In this document: one piece after another, positions 46,665-58,461 of the stretch
Layout: every line of letters starts with the position of its first letter
How positions within the stretch are numbered: position 1 is the first letter of the stretch
Assembly: GCA_027625915.1 (NCBI GenBank)
Contig: JANTQA010000047.1
Location: forward strand, 15,004,001 to 15,068,000
Direction: 5' to 3'
Source: Anaeramoeba flamelloides
Lineage: Eukaryota; Metamonada; Anaeramoebidae
Length of the DNA: 64,000 nucleotides
Notes under the pieces: model-generated
The model's database searches: none
What the model saw: only the letters and a program-made list of their open reading frames with translations
What the model was told of the DNA's origin: nothing
Translations under genes and position numbers: made by a program

Positions 46665-47948
46665 TTACCAAGCCTTTTTTGGTTTTCTAAACTGTTTAGT
46701 GCAGTCTGTTTCTGTGATGTTGGGTAATTTCTTATTTAGTGAATATTTTTGATTGTTTGAGTGGAGAATTTTTTGGTTGTTTGGATTTTGTTTATTGTTT
46801 GGATTTTTTTTCTTGTTTGGAATTTTGCTTTTTGTTTTGCTTATTTTCTTTTTAAGTGAAAATTTTGGATTTGATTTTATCATTTTGGTTTGTTTTGGTG
46901 TTTTTTTTGTTTGTTTGTTGATCACTTTTGTTTGTTTATTTTTGATAATGGTTTGTTTGGTTGATCTATTTTTGGGAACAATTATTGGACTAAAATTTTT
47001 TGTTTGTTTGCTTTTTGTAAATTGTTCCATTTGGTTGTTTTGTAATGTTTGTTTAATACATTTGTTTTGTGAGATTGGTTTCGAGATCTGGGGTTTGGAA
47101 TTGGGTTTAACATTGGGTTTGGGTTTGGGATTTTGATTTTTTTTCTTTGGTTGTTTAACGGGAAGTAAATTTTGATTTTGGTTTGGATTTGAATTTTGAT
47201 GCCCATACCTCGAGCCAGTTCTATTTCCAGTGTTACGGTTACTGAAAGTGTTAAAAGATGAATTTAATTCCTTCTTTTTTGACTCGTTAAATTGCTCAAG
47301 TAGCAGGTCCATTGTTGGCATTCGGCATTGGTGGAGCCGATGCCCCAATGAGCCACAATTTGCACAATAAACCCTGATTTGCTGTTTCTGACGATCCAAA
47401 TCGTTTGGCCATTGGCTTTTAGGCACAATTGACATTTTTACATTTTGTGGTTTTGGTTGGTTTTGGTTATAAACCCTTGTGTCACAAATGACACTAAACG
47501 GTGTCTTTATAATAGGGAAGGTTTGTGACTGAAGGCGAGGGTAATTTGGGAAAGGTTGTGAACAGTTTTGGGAATACGAGACAAAACGCGGGTGTGGGTA
47601 ATGGTTGTTAAACCGATTTTGATCGTTTGCTCGATAGTTCTGGTAATTCCTATTTTGATTTCGGTTTTGGTTTTGATTTTTGTATTTTTCTTGTTGGTTA
47701 CAATGGTTTCTTTGTTGATTTTGATTATAGTTACTTTTATTTTGATTATTGTGAAAATTTCGTGTTTTTTTTGTTGTGTTTGGGAAAAAAGGTTGCTGAA
47801 AGGGAACAAAAACGAATTCATTCATGAAAGTTGGATAAAGGTAAGGACATGTGGAAATCAGGTGCCCGTTTTCGTGACAGTAATAACAACGAGAGCGATT
47901 ATTTGTTGATCGTTTCGATTGAGGAAAATAATTGGATCTTTGTTGCAT
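46665..47948 (-). CDS. CCHC zinc-knuckle protein, Asn/Gln-rich
   Basis: I take the start at 47948 (427 residues). The frame stays open to 48107, but that extra N-terminus is Lys/Phe-rich AT noise, and the protein proper begins MQQRSNYFPQ. Two CX2CX4HX4C knuckles are visible: residues 21-34 (CYYCHENGHLISTC) and 195-208 (CANCGSLGHRLHQC). Between them is a prion-like Asn/Gln/Arg/Tyr-rich stretch (about 70-120), and the C-terminal half is basic with repeated KQTK, KPK and NPN words. CCHC knuckles bind single-stranded nucleic acid, so an RNA-binding role, perhaps in granules, is likely. The spaced knuckles without a gag or RT context argue for a host gene rather than a retroelement. Codon use gives it higher GC than its flanks, and the long open frame through low-complexity DNA suggests selection. 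Confidence 0.72.
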   Translation of the reverse strand: MQQRSNYFPQSKRSTNNRSRCYYCHENGHLISTCPYLYPTFMNEFVFVPFQQPFFPNTTKKTRNFHNNQNKSNYNQNQQRNHCNQQEKYKNQNQNRNQNRNYQNYRANDQNRFNNHYPHPRFVSYSQNCSQPFPNYPRLQSQTFPIIKTPFSVICDTRVYNQNQPKPQNVKMSIVPKSQWPNDLDRQKQQIRVYCANCGSLGHRLHQCRMPTMDLLLEQFNESKKKELNSSFNTFSNRNTGNRTGSRYGHQNSNPNQNQNLLPVKQPKKKNQNPKPKPNVKPNSKPQISKPISQNKCIKQTLQNNQMEQFTKSKQTKNFSPIIVPKNRSTKQTIIKNKQTKVINKQTKKTPKQTKMIKSNPKFSLKKKISKTKSKIPNKKKNPNNKQNPNNQKILHSNNQKYSLNKKLPNITETDCTKQFRKPKKAW

Positions 47949-48149
47949 TAAATAGAACAAAAAAAATTTAAAGTTGAAAGGCAAAAAGGATGAAAATTTT
48001 TTCTTGAATTTGTTTTTTATGATTCTCTTTTCCTTTGAGTATCGTTTTGCTATTTTGTCCCTTTTTGTCTTCTTTAAGATGTTTTGTGTAAAAATTGTTT
48101 TGATCAAATTTTTTTTTGTGTCGTTTATTTGAAAAATCTGAAAATTCAG

Positions 48150-48395
48150 GAATCGAAAGCGTTCTTAGTTGAGGAATTGGCCATTCGGTTTGGAATAAAT
48201 ACAAAGCAAAAATATTTATTGGAGATAGGAATATTTTCAAAATTTTTGGTTTTGAGTGCTAAACACGAAAGATCTCTTGAAAACAAAAGAAAATTTAAAA
48301 AATTTATTTGTGACGTCAAAACTAAAAAGAAATTCCAAAATGTTTTTTTTCAATTTTTTTTAGGTAGTAACGACTTTAAATTTGAGATTAAGTAG
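48150..48395 (+). CDS. Possible exon, winged-helix-like, uncertain
   Basis: An open stretch with slightly raised GC follows a candidate acceptor gaaaattcag at 48149. It reads ESKAFLVEELAIRFGINTKQ and KYLLEIGIFS, which recalls winged-helix segments such as the C-terminal domain of DDRGK1-type proteins (LLEELAxxFGI...LLxxGxxS). No in-frame ATG precedes it, no partner exon was found, and the divergent zinc-knuckle gene starts only 200 bp upstream. It may be an isolated exon, a gene fragment or chance. Confidence 0.2.
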   Translation, partial: ESKAFLVEELAIRFGINTKQKYLLEIGIFSKFLVLSAKHERSLENKRKFKKFICDVKTKKKFQNVFFQFFLGSNDFKFEIK

Positions 48396-50864
48396 ATCAT
48401 AAAAATATTTTACCTTTCCAAAAAGAATTCCGTTTCTTTTAAACTCAAAAAAAAAAAATTATTTTTATGAGAAAGAAGAAATGAAGAATTGTGAAAATGA
48501 TTTTCAGAGTAATGGTAATCCATTTTTTCAACATTTTAGAAATTGAAATTTCAAATAAACTATTTTTGAAGAGGAATAAAAATACTCTCAATTTGGAATA
48601 AAACATAGAGAGAAATAATAAGATTCTTTGTTTTTACATGATTCTAAACATACAAATCAATAATTAAGATTGGAACTTGTAGAATAAGTTTTGTTTCATA
48701 AGAATAATTTAGGCATAGCCTTTTAAGTTTGGTAAATTATTTTTTACAGTTAGTTTCAATAATAAATACAACTGAATTTAGAATCTAATTGTTCAAAACA
48801 AAATATTTTTTTATTGTTTAAGGGAGGTGCTTTTAGGAACCACACAAACAATCAACCAAAGTCCTCTTAAAACATGTTTTGAGAAAAACCCATTACAATT
48901 GTGTCATCAAACTCATTGACTTATTCTCCAAATAGGATAAAAAAACATTTTTTTGTGTATTTTTTTAATGAAAAAGTAACAAAAAATTTTGAGATAAGTA
49001 AACTCCAAATACCCTTATCAAGAAACTTGAAAAATCAACACCATTTTCAAGACAAATAAAAGAAGGTAATTACAAACAGTTTCAATAAACAACTCTAACT
49101 TTTAAAGATCGAATTACCTCAAAATTTTCTACTATTGAGAAACTCAAATCTTCAATTTACTTCACAAAAAAGAAATCATAATAATTCTTATAAAAGGAAA
49201 TTCGGATTTTCTCTTTGGGTTTTATTTTTTTCACTTTTATTGGTTTGAAGCACCCACAAACCATTTCAAGGATAATATTTACCCCCTTATATATATTGGG
49301 TAGAATATCTATTTCCAAATACTCTGAATATTTGATTTATTTACCTATGACAATTATTTTATTGTGAAAATTGTTTCCCTCAAAACATAATTCTGTCTTT
49401 CAATATAAATTGGACTTGGTGTTTTGTTAGAAAGGTATTGTTGAGTTTGAAACAAAGATCTAATGAAAAATTAATTTTGCAGAATCAGTCATTATTTTGT
49501 TTCTTGATTTATAAAAAGATTTAATTGGTCTAAAAATAGATTCAAATAATCTCTAAAATAACTTAAATTAAAATTTTCAAAAATTTTACAATTAAAAATG
49601 AATAAAAAAATAATAATTCTATTTGTGTTAAAAATCTAAAAAATATAAAATAAGAATTTCAAAAGCTTTATCAAAATTAATATTTGAGTATTTAGTTAGA
49701 AAAAGAAAACTTTTTAAAAAATATTTAAAAAAAGGTAAAAGAGAAATAAATAATAAAATAATAATATGTTTTTTGTGTCAAAAAAAAAAGTAATTAGACA
49801 AAATTTAAAAATTTCAAAAATCCATGAACTTTGTTTCTGTTAAAGTGGCCCAATATTCTTTACACATATCCTTTATTTATTTTTTTTTTTTTTGAATTAA
49901 CCTTTGAAGAATAAATAAGAAATAAGGAGAATACTATATATCAAATAAAAGTTGACATCTGTATTGAATAAAACTAATATACCAATCGTTTTACTTCATA
50001 ATTTTTAAATTCTCATCAAGAATTGTGAAAAAATCAGCAATGTACATTTTGATCTTTCAATTGAAGATCAAATATAATTCCAATATAAATCATTATGAAT
50101 TTTCTTCAAGACCTTTACACTGTTTCTATAACAATAGAACAATAGAATTTTAGCTGGTGATTTGATCTTGTAATAAAAAACAAAATTCAAAAAGTTATAA
50201 TTATCAAATAAAAATTGAAAAAAGTAAAAGTGCAAAAATTTGAAAAAAAAATTTCAATTTTGAAATCTCAAAAATAATTTTTTTTTCTTCTAATATCCAT
50301 TCATAAACTTTAAACACTTAGAATACAATCACTAAAATCCGGCACCATTGAGTGAAAAACAGTGTAGGTAAATTAAATTTTACATTGATACATTAATTTT
50401 AACCCAATAAAAATTATTGAATAATGTAAAATTACAAATGTTTTTAGTGATTTATATTGACAAATTATTTTATGGCGAGTTATGCTCATCTTTAATGCAA
50501 CTAAAAAATATAAAAATACCATTTGAAGTTTTTATAAATATAAAATAGTAGTTAAAATTTGAAAAATTAACCAACATTCCAAGAATAATTTAAAAAAAAA
50601 TGAAATCAAAAGCATCCTATCAAACTAGAATTTCAATTGATAAAAGAAGATATAAATTTAAAAAGAATTTAGAAATTCTTTACTTTGAAAATAGATCAGA
50701 TCAATTAAAATTATCCCCAAAAAAAAACTTGGAAATATCAATTGGGAGATAGATAACTAAAAATCACTAAATAAAAATCTAAAAGATTTTTAAGAAAATT
50801 TAATAATCAATAGTCATGGATGGAAATATTAAGAATATTTAGAAATTATTAAATATAATACTGA
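48396..50864. other. Intergenic, no gene seen
   Basis: 2.5 kb, AT-rich. A short family G fragment lies at 49540-49610. The last 250 bp (50600-50860) has a Lys/Asn-rich flavour like the tails of decayed LINEs but no motif. Confidence 0.45.
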
Positions 50865-51064
50865 TACAGTCAGTTCCACTTTTAAGGCCAAACTTTCAAC
50901 AAAATTTAAGACACTAAAAAACCTCAAATTAAGGCACAAAATTTGTAATATTTTTTTTTTTACAATTTATTTTACTAGAATCTGAATATTGTGCCTTAAT
51001 TTGAGAATTTTATTGTGTCTTAAATTTGTTTAAAGTTTGTACCTTAAAAGTGGAACTGACTTTA
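50865..51064. mobile_element. Family H MITE, copy 5
   Basis: TA-CAGTCAGTTCCACTTT ... AAAGTGGAACTGACTT-TA; 200 bp with the usual ttaaggcac words in both arms, slightly diverged at the right terminus. Confidence 0.9.
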
Positions 51065-51279
51065 TCAGCAAAAAACTGTATCCTAGAGCGCTGTAGAGTA
51101 CCACCAAGTACCTAGATTCTTTTAATTAAAGAAATAAAAACAAAATCATATACATTTTCTTTTCATTTCAAAAAGTATTAAAAAAAAGTTGATTACAGTT
51201 TTCCAAAATTCAATAGAATAGGAGTAAATAAAAGATTTTACCCAATAATTTTAAATTAAGGAAAAGCTAACAATAATTT

Positions 51280-51800
51280 TATTGAGGTTTTCTTTTCTAT
51301 TAAAAACCTAACTAAGATTTTCATGAGGTTTTCTGTTTTATTTGTTAAGTGTCCTAGATTTTTTTTGAGGTTTTCTATTTTATAACGTATATCTATTGAT
51401 TTTCTAAATAAATAGAAAACTCAAAAAAACCAAAGGAAAATCAATAGATTTTCAAGACAAATAAATAACTCATGAAAACCTAAATGGGTTTTTTTTTAAT
51501 TTAAGAAATAAACCAAAAATTTATTTAATTTTCGGTTTATTTCTCTAATTAAAAAAATTTTAACAGTGCCTTTCCAGAATCCAAAAGAATTGAGTAAAAT
51601 CAAAGATTTTTCTAGATTCTTTTACATTCTGTAAAAGCTAATGGAAGTGTCCTTCAAGTGCCGAATTTTCTTATATTTTTCTGTTTTATCTTAAAAATCT
51701 ATTTATTTTCGTTTGTTTTTTTTGAGTTTTCTATTTATTTAGAAAATCAATAGATTTTCGAAATAAAATAAAAAACCCCAAAAAAACCTAGAACACTTAA
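51280..51800. repeat. Foldback-rich repeat, family F, copy 2
   Basis: Shares gagttttctatttatttag, aatcaatagattttc and aaaaaaacctagaaca words with 8404-8720. Multiple overlapping inverted segments; no protein. Confidence 0.6.
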
Positions 51801-52439
51801 CAAATAAACAGAAAAAAAAAGATAAGCTAACAGTGTTTTTTCAAATTTTAAAAGAATAAAATACAATCAAAGATTTTACTCAATTCTTTTTAAATTAAAA
51901 AAAAATAAACAGCTGCAAGAGGAACATTATTTGATTTACAAAATATAAAAATAAAATACAACTTTTTTACAATATTTCATTTACCTTTAGACCAATAAAA
52001 TCTCTATTTCAACTCATTAAAAAAAAACAAAATGAAAAATTCTAATTTTAATAAAATATAAAACCCAAAATTTTTTATATTGTCTCAATCTTCAATGATT
52101 CAAATATTTGGTTTATTTTTCTTTTCTTTTTAAAAGAAGAATAAATTTGAAATTGTTTTTTCTTCATTCAAACTATCATTAATCACTAGAATAATAATTT
52201 TTTTCATTTTACACAATTTACCCAAGAATATAACTAATAAACCCTTTAAATCAAAATAATAATTACAACTACTAATCAAATTAAATCTTACTAGGCCTAA
52301 CACCACACTACACATAGAATAATAATAATAAAAAAACCCAACAAATAAAAACTTTTTAAAAAAAAAAACAAAAATATTTATTTTCCTAAATTCAGCAAAA
52401 TAATGAAAAACAAACGAACAAACTTTGAGAGAATTGTAA
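51801..52439. other. 3' flank of the presequence protease gene
   Basis: AT-rich, no coding-like sequence. Confidence 0.5.
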
Positions 52440-55400
52440 TTATTTGAAATCTTTGGGAACTTTACCTATGATTGAAGAACTATGCTTTGAATTGTCAAGT
52501 ATATTTGAAGCATTTATTAGGTCATATTTATTAACTTTAAAAATGTTATCTCTCATTTGTTGTTTCATTTCTTTTGTGATTCCCCAGAATGCGCCCTTCC
52601 CTCTATCGGTGATACCTATGGGAGAATCTAGTGAAGAAAATAATTCGAATTTAGCCAATTCGATAGATTTGTCATCAAACTCGCCATTTTGGCAAGTTTT
52701 GATGACCTTGTCGAAGCTTGATAAAGATTTTGTTGTATTGGGGTCTCTATAGGTATAAAACGAAAAGATGCCGTTTATTGGCTTAAAAACTGCGCCTGCG
52801 CCGTATGCGCCACCGATTTCGCGAATCCAAGGGTGTAAAAAATTGGCTCTATATAAAGGAGCAAGAACCAAAAATGCTGCAACTTTTTTTGAAAGGAAAT
52901 TTAAATTCGTTTTATACGATCTGGCAACATAATTAACGGGGAACGGAAGATCGACGTAGGAAGAAATTTCTGGTATCTTTGTCTCGATTTTGCTAGCGCT
53001 TTGAATAACCTGTTTCTGAGAATTCAAAGAATGGAGCGAGGATGATTTAATAATTGTTCCCAAAGAACTAATCACAGAATCGATTTCATTTTTTTCACAA
53101 ATGATCATTGGCCTGAGCTCTCCATATTGGAGAACAATCTGATGGATCTGTTGGAAAATTGAAGCCACTTCTAGCCAATTTGGGTTTTCCAGAATGCTTT
53201 GTAAGAATTGCAACTGTGTATATCCGCTCATTAATTCATTGAGCCTGCTTTGCTCCGATAGCTGAGATCTCGACAAAGAAAGTGCATACACATGCCCCGA
53301 GCTCGCCACGGAACCTGAAAAGCTACCATAGGATTGCTTGACCAATCTTTCTATATGCTTCAGATCCTGGAAAAAATTGGTTTCGAAGATCACTTGGTAC
53401 AAAAGATCTGACATTTTGCCAAGCTTGGATTTGATACAGCCAGAAGAAAAGTTTATTCCTTGTGAAAATTTCATAGAGTCATTAATATCTGTTTTCAAAA
53501 AGGTATCGCTTCCCAAATAAGTCGTGCTGCTTAACTTTTCGTCTGAAAGCTGCTTTCTATTTAATTTTTGTGTTCCCAGCTGAGACACGCACATGGAATA
53601 CAACGGCAAATAAGGTTGCAAATTCTTGGGGAAGAGCCCATTGCTAGGAAGGGTATAATTTAAATCCATGTAAATAAAGGAGTTAGTATCTTGGAAAACA
53701 AATTTTAATGGGACACCATCGACTTGCCGAACTAAATCAATGGGATAATTATTTGGGATTTTTTTCGAGATGTCATTGACACCAATTGATGGCAAGACAG
53801 AAAAATCATTTATTTGACTTTGATACTCTTCTAATTGCTTTGATTGCTTCAATATTTTTTTAAAAAGTTTTGTTTTGTTTTTCATTTGATCTTTTGCAAG
53901 CTCAATTTGATCATTTAATTTATTTTCAATTTCATTTTCCAAAGATTGATCTGGTTGAATGATTAATTCCAGTTTTGATTTATTATTAATCAAATATTTT
54001 TTAAGAAGATCGCCCAAATAATTGCTCTTATTTTGAATATTGGATCTCAATTTTTTGATATTTTCACTAATATTGAAACTTTCAAAGATGGATTTGTTAT
54101 GGATCCATAATGATACTTTTGACATCAAGCCAATACCTTTCCCAATTTTGATTTGCTTCTCATTAATTTCAATTTGATGTATTACCCGTTCCAACCTTTT
54201 ATTAATATCACCATCACCATCACCATCACCACCAACAACTTTGTCGCCGTTGGCACTGTCCTTGTTGTTCAAATTGCCTAATTGCTCACAAAATTGCCTT
54301 ATTTGAGCATCAATTTTCTCAATTACTAGATCAATATTCTTAACACACACCTTTTCAAAGCCGATGATCAATAAATCATTATAAGTCGAGGAATCTAAAC
54401 CGGTTTCAGAAAGATAACCAGACGTTATACCGGTGTCAATGATTTTATATAATGGCGAGCTTTGCCCCTGCAATAATAATCTTATCAGGACACCGAGCGC
54501 AAATCTTTGTTCGGGGTCTGTTATGTGGCCTAAATTATAATTGATCGAGATGGCCACTTCCCTTTCATCATCAGGGCCAGTGCAATTATAAGATTTTAAA
54601 ATTGATGCCGCACATTTAATTGTTTTTCGAATTGGACTCTGTAACTCTTTTTGATATAACAGATTGATTTCTTCTTGGAGCTCCTTTTCAGTTTTCTTGC
54701 TGTGCCCTTTTGCTAATTCGCCTTGTGATTTTGCTTTCTTGAATAATGGGAATTTCCTTTTTGAATGCTTCTTGAAATACTTTTTCAATGGATTGCTTGA
54801 GAGAAATTCCAACTGCTTGACTAAATTAAAATTCCCGTAGGAAAAAAAATAGCAATTGTTTGGATGATAAAACTTCTTATGGAAATCAACCAATTCTTGA
54901 TATTGTAAATTTATGATCTCGAGCGGGTCACCACCAGAGCTGTTTCGATACATTGTGTCTGGCAGCAAGTTTTGAAACAAATTGTGCTCGTAAAAGTGAT
55001 CGAAACTATTGACAGTGCCCTTCATTTCGTTGAAAACAACACCCTTATATTGCAGATTTTTAATGGTCTTCTCATCTCCCAAATTGAAATCATACCTCCA
55101 CGACTCTTGCTTAAAATCATTGACATTTAGCCTTGGGAAAAAGCACGCATCAGTAAAGACATCCATTAGATTGTAAAAATCCTTTTCGTGCTGAGAGGAA
55201 AACAAATAGGACGTGTAATCGTGGTTCGTCCACGCATTCATGTAATTGCTAATAGACCTTTGGATCATTGCAAAAAATGGATCTCGGATTGGGTATTTGT
55301 CAGAACCACATAACGATAAGTGTTCTAAAATATGTGGAATCCCTTTTGAATTGTTTGGTATTGTTCGGAAGGTTGCACTTTATGTGTTTTTTTTTTTTTT

Positions 55401-55756
55401 TTATTTTTATTTTTGTTTTTTTGTTTTTTTTGTCGTTTTTTTTTTTTTTTTTTTTTTTTTTGTTGGTTGAAAAGATAATTAAAGTAAGAAAGATTTGGAT
55501 TTATTTGGATTTTTTCCTCTTTAGACTTTCTTTATATTGCTTGAATGAAAAGTTACCTAAAGAAATTTTCTTGATCAGGAGTGTCGTAGTGAAGAAATTT
55601 GCTTCCAATTTCATGCCCTAATTCAATTAAAGTGGAATTTTTAAAATCTTTTAGTTTAGTAATTTTATTTACAGTCCATCCAGAAATTGTTTGGTTAAGT
55701 CTTAAATTTGTTGAAAAATTTCTGAAATTTAAAGATTTGGAAAGTCTAGATAACAT
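52440..55756 (-). CDS. Presequence protease (PreP/Cym1), M16C metallopeptidase
   Basis: Exon 1 is 55756-55557 (donor GTAACT) and exon 2 is 55377-52440, joined through a split codon AG|T (Ser67). Total 3138 nt, 1045 residues, the normal size for PITRM1/Cym1. Residues 1-20 form an Arg/Ser-rich, acid-free targeting peptide with a plausible cleavage site RNF|ST. The inverted zinc motif is H82-I-L-E85-H86, with the third ligand E184 in VVFNEMKG. Family stretches run throughout: LSLCGSDKYPIRDPFF, YMNAWTNHDYTSY, SGGDPL, FYHPNNCYFFSYGN and, near the C-terminus, IREIGGAYGAGA and FSFYTYRDPN. All catalytic residues are present, so it should degrade cleaved targeting peptides in the mitochondrion or related organelle. 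A Gly/Asp run (GGDGDGDGD, plus strand 54205-54235) is a local insertion. The ORF beginning at 55268 is an internal Met and lacks the zinc site, so the spliced form is the correct one. Confidence 0.96.
55378..55556 (-). other. 179-bp intron of the presequence protease gene
   Basis: GTAACT donor and AAAG acceptor in the sense direction. The 3' third is almost pure A in the sense strand (T-tracts at 55388-55461 on the plus strand) instead of a pyrimidine tract. The junction is fixed by the family sequence across it (NFF-S-ATFRTIP) and by the intact frame. Confidence 0.9.
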
Positions 55757-57120
55757 TTAAATCAATAAAAGAACAACTAAATAAAATAAAAAAAATGTCT
55801 TTACTGAAAAGTGTTATTTGGTTAGAAAAGGTCTAGTAAATACAATTTTAATAAAATTCCAAATAAAAAGCTTGTATTTGTAAAACAGAGGCAACTTGTC
55901 AAAAATTTTAACTTTTTAAAATTGTGTCTGAGGATATCAACTTTTGGTGTGATAAAAAAATTGTCGCACTTTTTTTTTTCATTTTCTGGATAAGAGAAAC
56001 ACAAGAATACTAAATTTACTTTAGAAGAGTTATGTATCAACTTTTGGAAAGCTTTTGAGGATCTTTCACTCACAGATTGAAATAAACTTTTGGGTCATAT
56101 TGAGCTTTATTTGTTTTTTGACAAAAGATCCAAATAACAATTTTAGGATCTGAAAAATTGTTTCACAAATTAAACTTCTACTTTTATATTCTTTTAGCTT
56201 CAATATATCAAATAGTTCAGTATTCAATATAAGTCTCATGTCAAATCAATTTTGAATGTCGACTATTTGATTTTTTAAGTATAATATTAAATTAGGATTG
56301 CTGAGTGTTGAAATTATTTCATAATTTTCCATTTTGTATTATATTTTTAGGTTTATTATTTAACAGTTTAAAATCCTAGAATACGAATTGTATGCCTTAA
56401 TTTTGAATATTTTTGTTTTTTAGATTTCATTGAAAGTTCATTTCTAAAAAGATACACTAACTGGGAATATTTTAATCGTTTCGAAATAATTATTAAATTT
56501 ATTCTTTTTAAGAAAATAGTTTAATAGATTAGGAATTTTTTTTGCTAACATAATTCTTAATTCTAAATTATCCAGTTTTTTTTTTGAGATAATTATTTTA
56601 ATTTAAAAAAATTAGTTTCTAAAACCCTTTTATAAAATCAAAAATTTATATATTCTTAAATCATGTATTATCTTTTTATTTAGATTCGTCACTTTTGATA
56701 GAGAAAAATATTTAAAGATTAAGAAATATTTTTTAACCACAAAAGAAATAATAGATTTTATTTATCCATAAAGCCGGGATTTAAGGAAATTTGTTGAATT
56801 ATCTGGATATATCAATTAATTACACTTTATCAAGATTTTTTCTAAAACTTATTAATAAAAGAATCCAAGACTCTTAGAGTTTACTCTTAAATTCTTAATT
56901 TGGAAATATAAAAAATTAGATCAAAGAATTGTTGTTTGGAATTTACTTTAAGAAAAAGAAAAATTTCAAACTTATAATAAAAAAAAAGTATTTTATGTTA
57001 TTATAATTGGTATATTTGGAAATTACAAAATTTCTAGTAAAATTAGTCAACCATACTCTTGATAAATAAATTTAAAAAGATCAAACTAAATATGACTAGA
57101 AAAATTACTATCTAAAAAAA
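55757..57120. other. Upstream of the protease gene; possible LINE debris
   Basis: The first 150 bp is presumably promoter. On the plus strand 56028-56080 reads like a reverse-transcriptase fragment (FWKAFEDLS), but it is too far from the clearer motifs at 57130-57260 to join confidently. A degenerate half of a family H MITE may lie at 56350-56470. Confidence 0.3.
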
Positions 57121-57124
57121 TTAG

Positions 57125-57410
57125 AATAGGGGTATATAAATTCTGCTCTTGTTCACCTTTATTATCTTAGATTTCATCAGTCATTTTCTAATTAGAAAAA
57201 TTAATAAGCTGATAAAAAATTTTTAACTATTTGCAGATGACTTAATTATGCTAACAGAAGTACTAGTATCAGGTATTTTTAAAAATTTGGATATCAAATT
57301 TAAAATTATTCAAAAATTTGTAATGAGAAAAAACATTACAAAAAAAAAGAATTTATCCAAAATTAAAGATTTAGGAATTTAACAAGAAATAGAAAAACAT
57401 TTAAAAATAC
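57125..57410 (+). pseudogene. LINE reverse-transcriptase fragment, decayed
   Basis: Plus-strand reading gives a motif-B-like GVYKFCSCSPLL at about 57129-57164 and a motif-C-like LFADDLIMLTE at 57227-57259, in the spacing and order of non-LTR retrotransposon RT but in different frames and with stops. The remainder is Lys/Ile-rich debris. Three family H MITEs follow within 1.1 kb. Confidence 0.5.
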
Positions 57411-57438
57411 CTCAAAAAGCTAAATATATATATTATAA

Positions 57439-57630
57439 TACAACCAATTCTACTTTTAAGACATAAACTTTCAAGACCAATAAAAATAAAAAAAATTCCA
57501 AATTAAGACAAAATTTGGTTTTCAAGTAAAAGAATTGGCAAAAAAAATTTCAAAAACTGTGTTTTAATTTGGACATTTTTGTGTCCTAAATTTGGTACAA
57601 AATTTGTTTCTTAAAAGTAAAAAAACTGTA
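57439..57630. mobile_element. Family H MITE, copy 6 (diverged)
   Basis: TA-CAACCAATTCTACTTTT ... AAAAACTG-TA, 192 bp. Arm words are degenerate; one of the older copies. Confidence 0.75.
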
Positions 57631-57974
57631 AAAAAACCCTTATTTTAATCTAAAAAAAATTAGATAAAGTATCAGTTATGAATATTCAAAAAATGATACA
57701 TACTTCAATTATTCTATTATTTAATTATTTTTACTTTGAAATTGAAATATCTTGATGGGATAGATTTAATGTTCAATCAAAAATCATATTTTTTAAATAA
57801 ATGAATCCACTTACCCAAAAATAATTTCTAAAACTAAAACAAAAATAGATTAAACTAGAAATGAAATATATAAAAAGACAAAATAAACCCTTAAAAAAAT
57901 AAAACTTCTATGGTTAAATAGATATCAAAAAATTAAAAATATTTAAAAAAAGAAAATGAAAATAACAATTATAA

Positions 57975-58175
57975 TACAGCCAGTTCCACTTTTAAGGCAC
58001 AAACTTTCAACGAAATTTAAGGAACAATAAAAATCTCAAATTAAGGCACAAAATTCAGATTCTAGTAAAATAAATTGTAAAAAACAAAAATTCTAAATAA
58101 TGTGCTCTAATTTGAGATTTTTTTGTTCCTTAAATTTCGTAGTAAGTTTGTGTCTTAAAAGTGGAACTAACTGTA
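57975..58175. mobile_element. Family H MITE, copy 7
   Basis: TA-CAGCCAGTTCCACTTTT ... AAAAGTGGAACTAACTG-TA, 201 bp, with well-kept arms. Confidence 0.9.
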
Positions 58176-58309
58176 TATAAAATTTGAAATTATTTGATAT
58201 AAATTTTAAATATTTTCATCCAAACTTTATAAGAAATATATCTAGATAAAAATTCCAGGGATATTTAAAAATGGTTAGACTGAATAAAAAAATTGATAAA
58301 CAGCTATAA

Positions 58310-58461
58310 TACAGTCAGTTTCACTTTTAAGGCACAAGATTTCGAATTTTATTTTAACAATTTATTTTTACTAGAATCTGAATTTTGTGCTTTAATTTGA
58401 GATTTTTTTTGTGCCTTAAATTTCGTTGGAAGTTTGTGCCTTAAAAGTGAAACTGACTGTA
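58310..58461. mobile_element. Family H MITE, copy 8 (left arm shortened)
   Basis: TA-CAGTCAGTTTCACTTTT ... AAAAGTGAAACTGACTG-TA. The right arm is nearly identical to the inner nested copy at 30825-31025, but about 50 bp of the left arm are missing. Confidence 0.9.

Noticed and set aside
46753-47909. Plus-strand frames opposite the zinc-knuckle gene
   Set aside because: Hydrophobic translations of the antisense of Asn/Lys-rich codons; the minus frame has real CCHC motifs.
46665-47948. Retrotransposon gag origin for the CCHC protein
   Set aside because: No protease, RT or terminal repeats nearby, and the two knuckles are far apart in a low-complexity protein, unlike a gag nucleocapsid.
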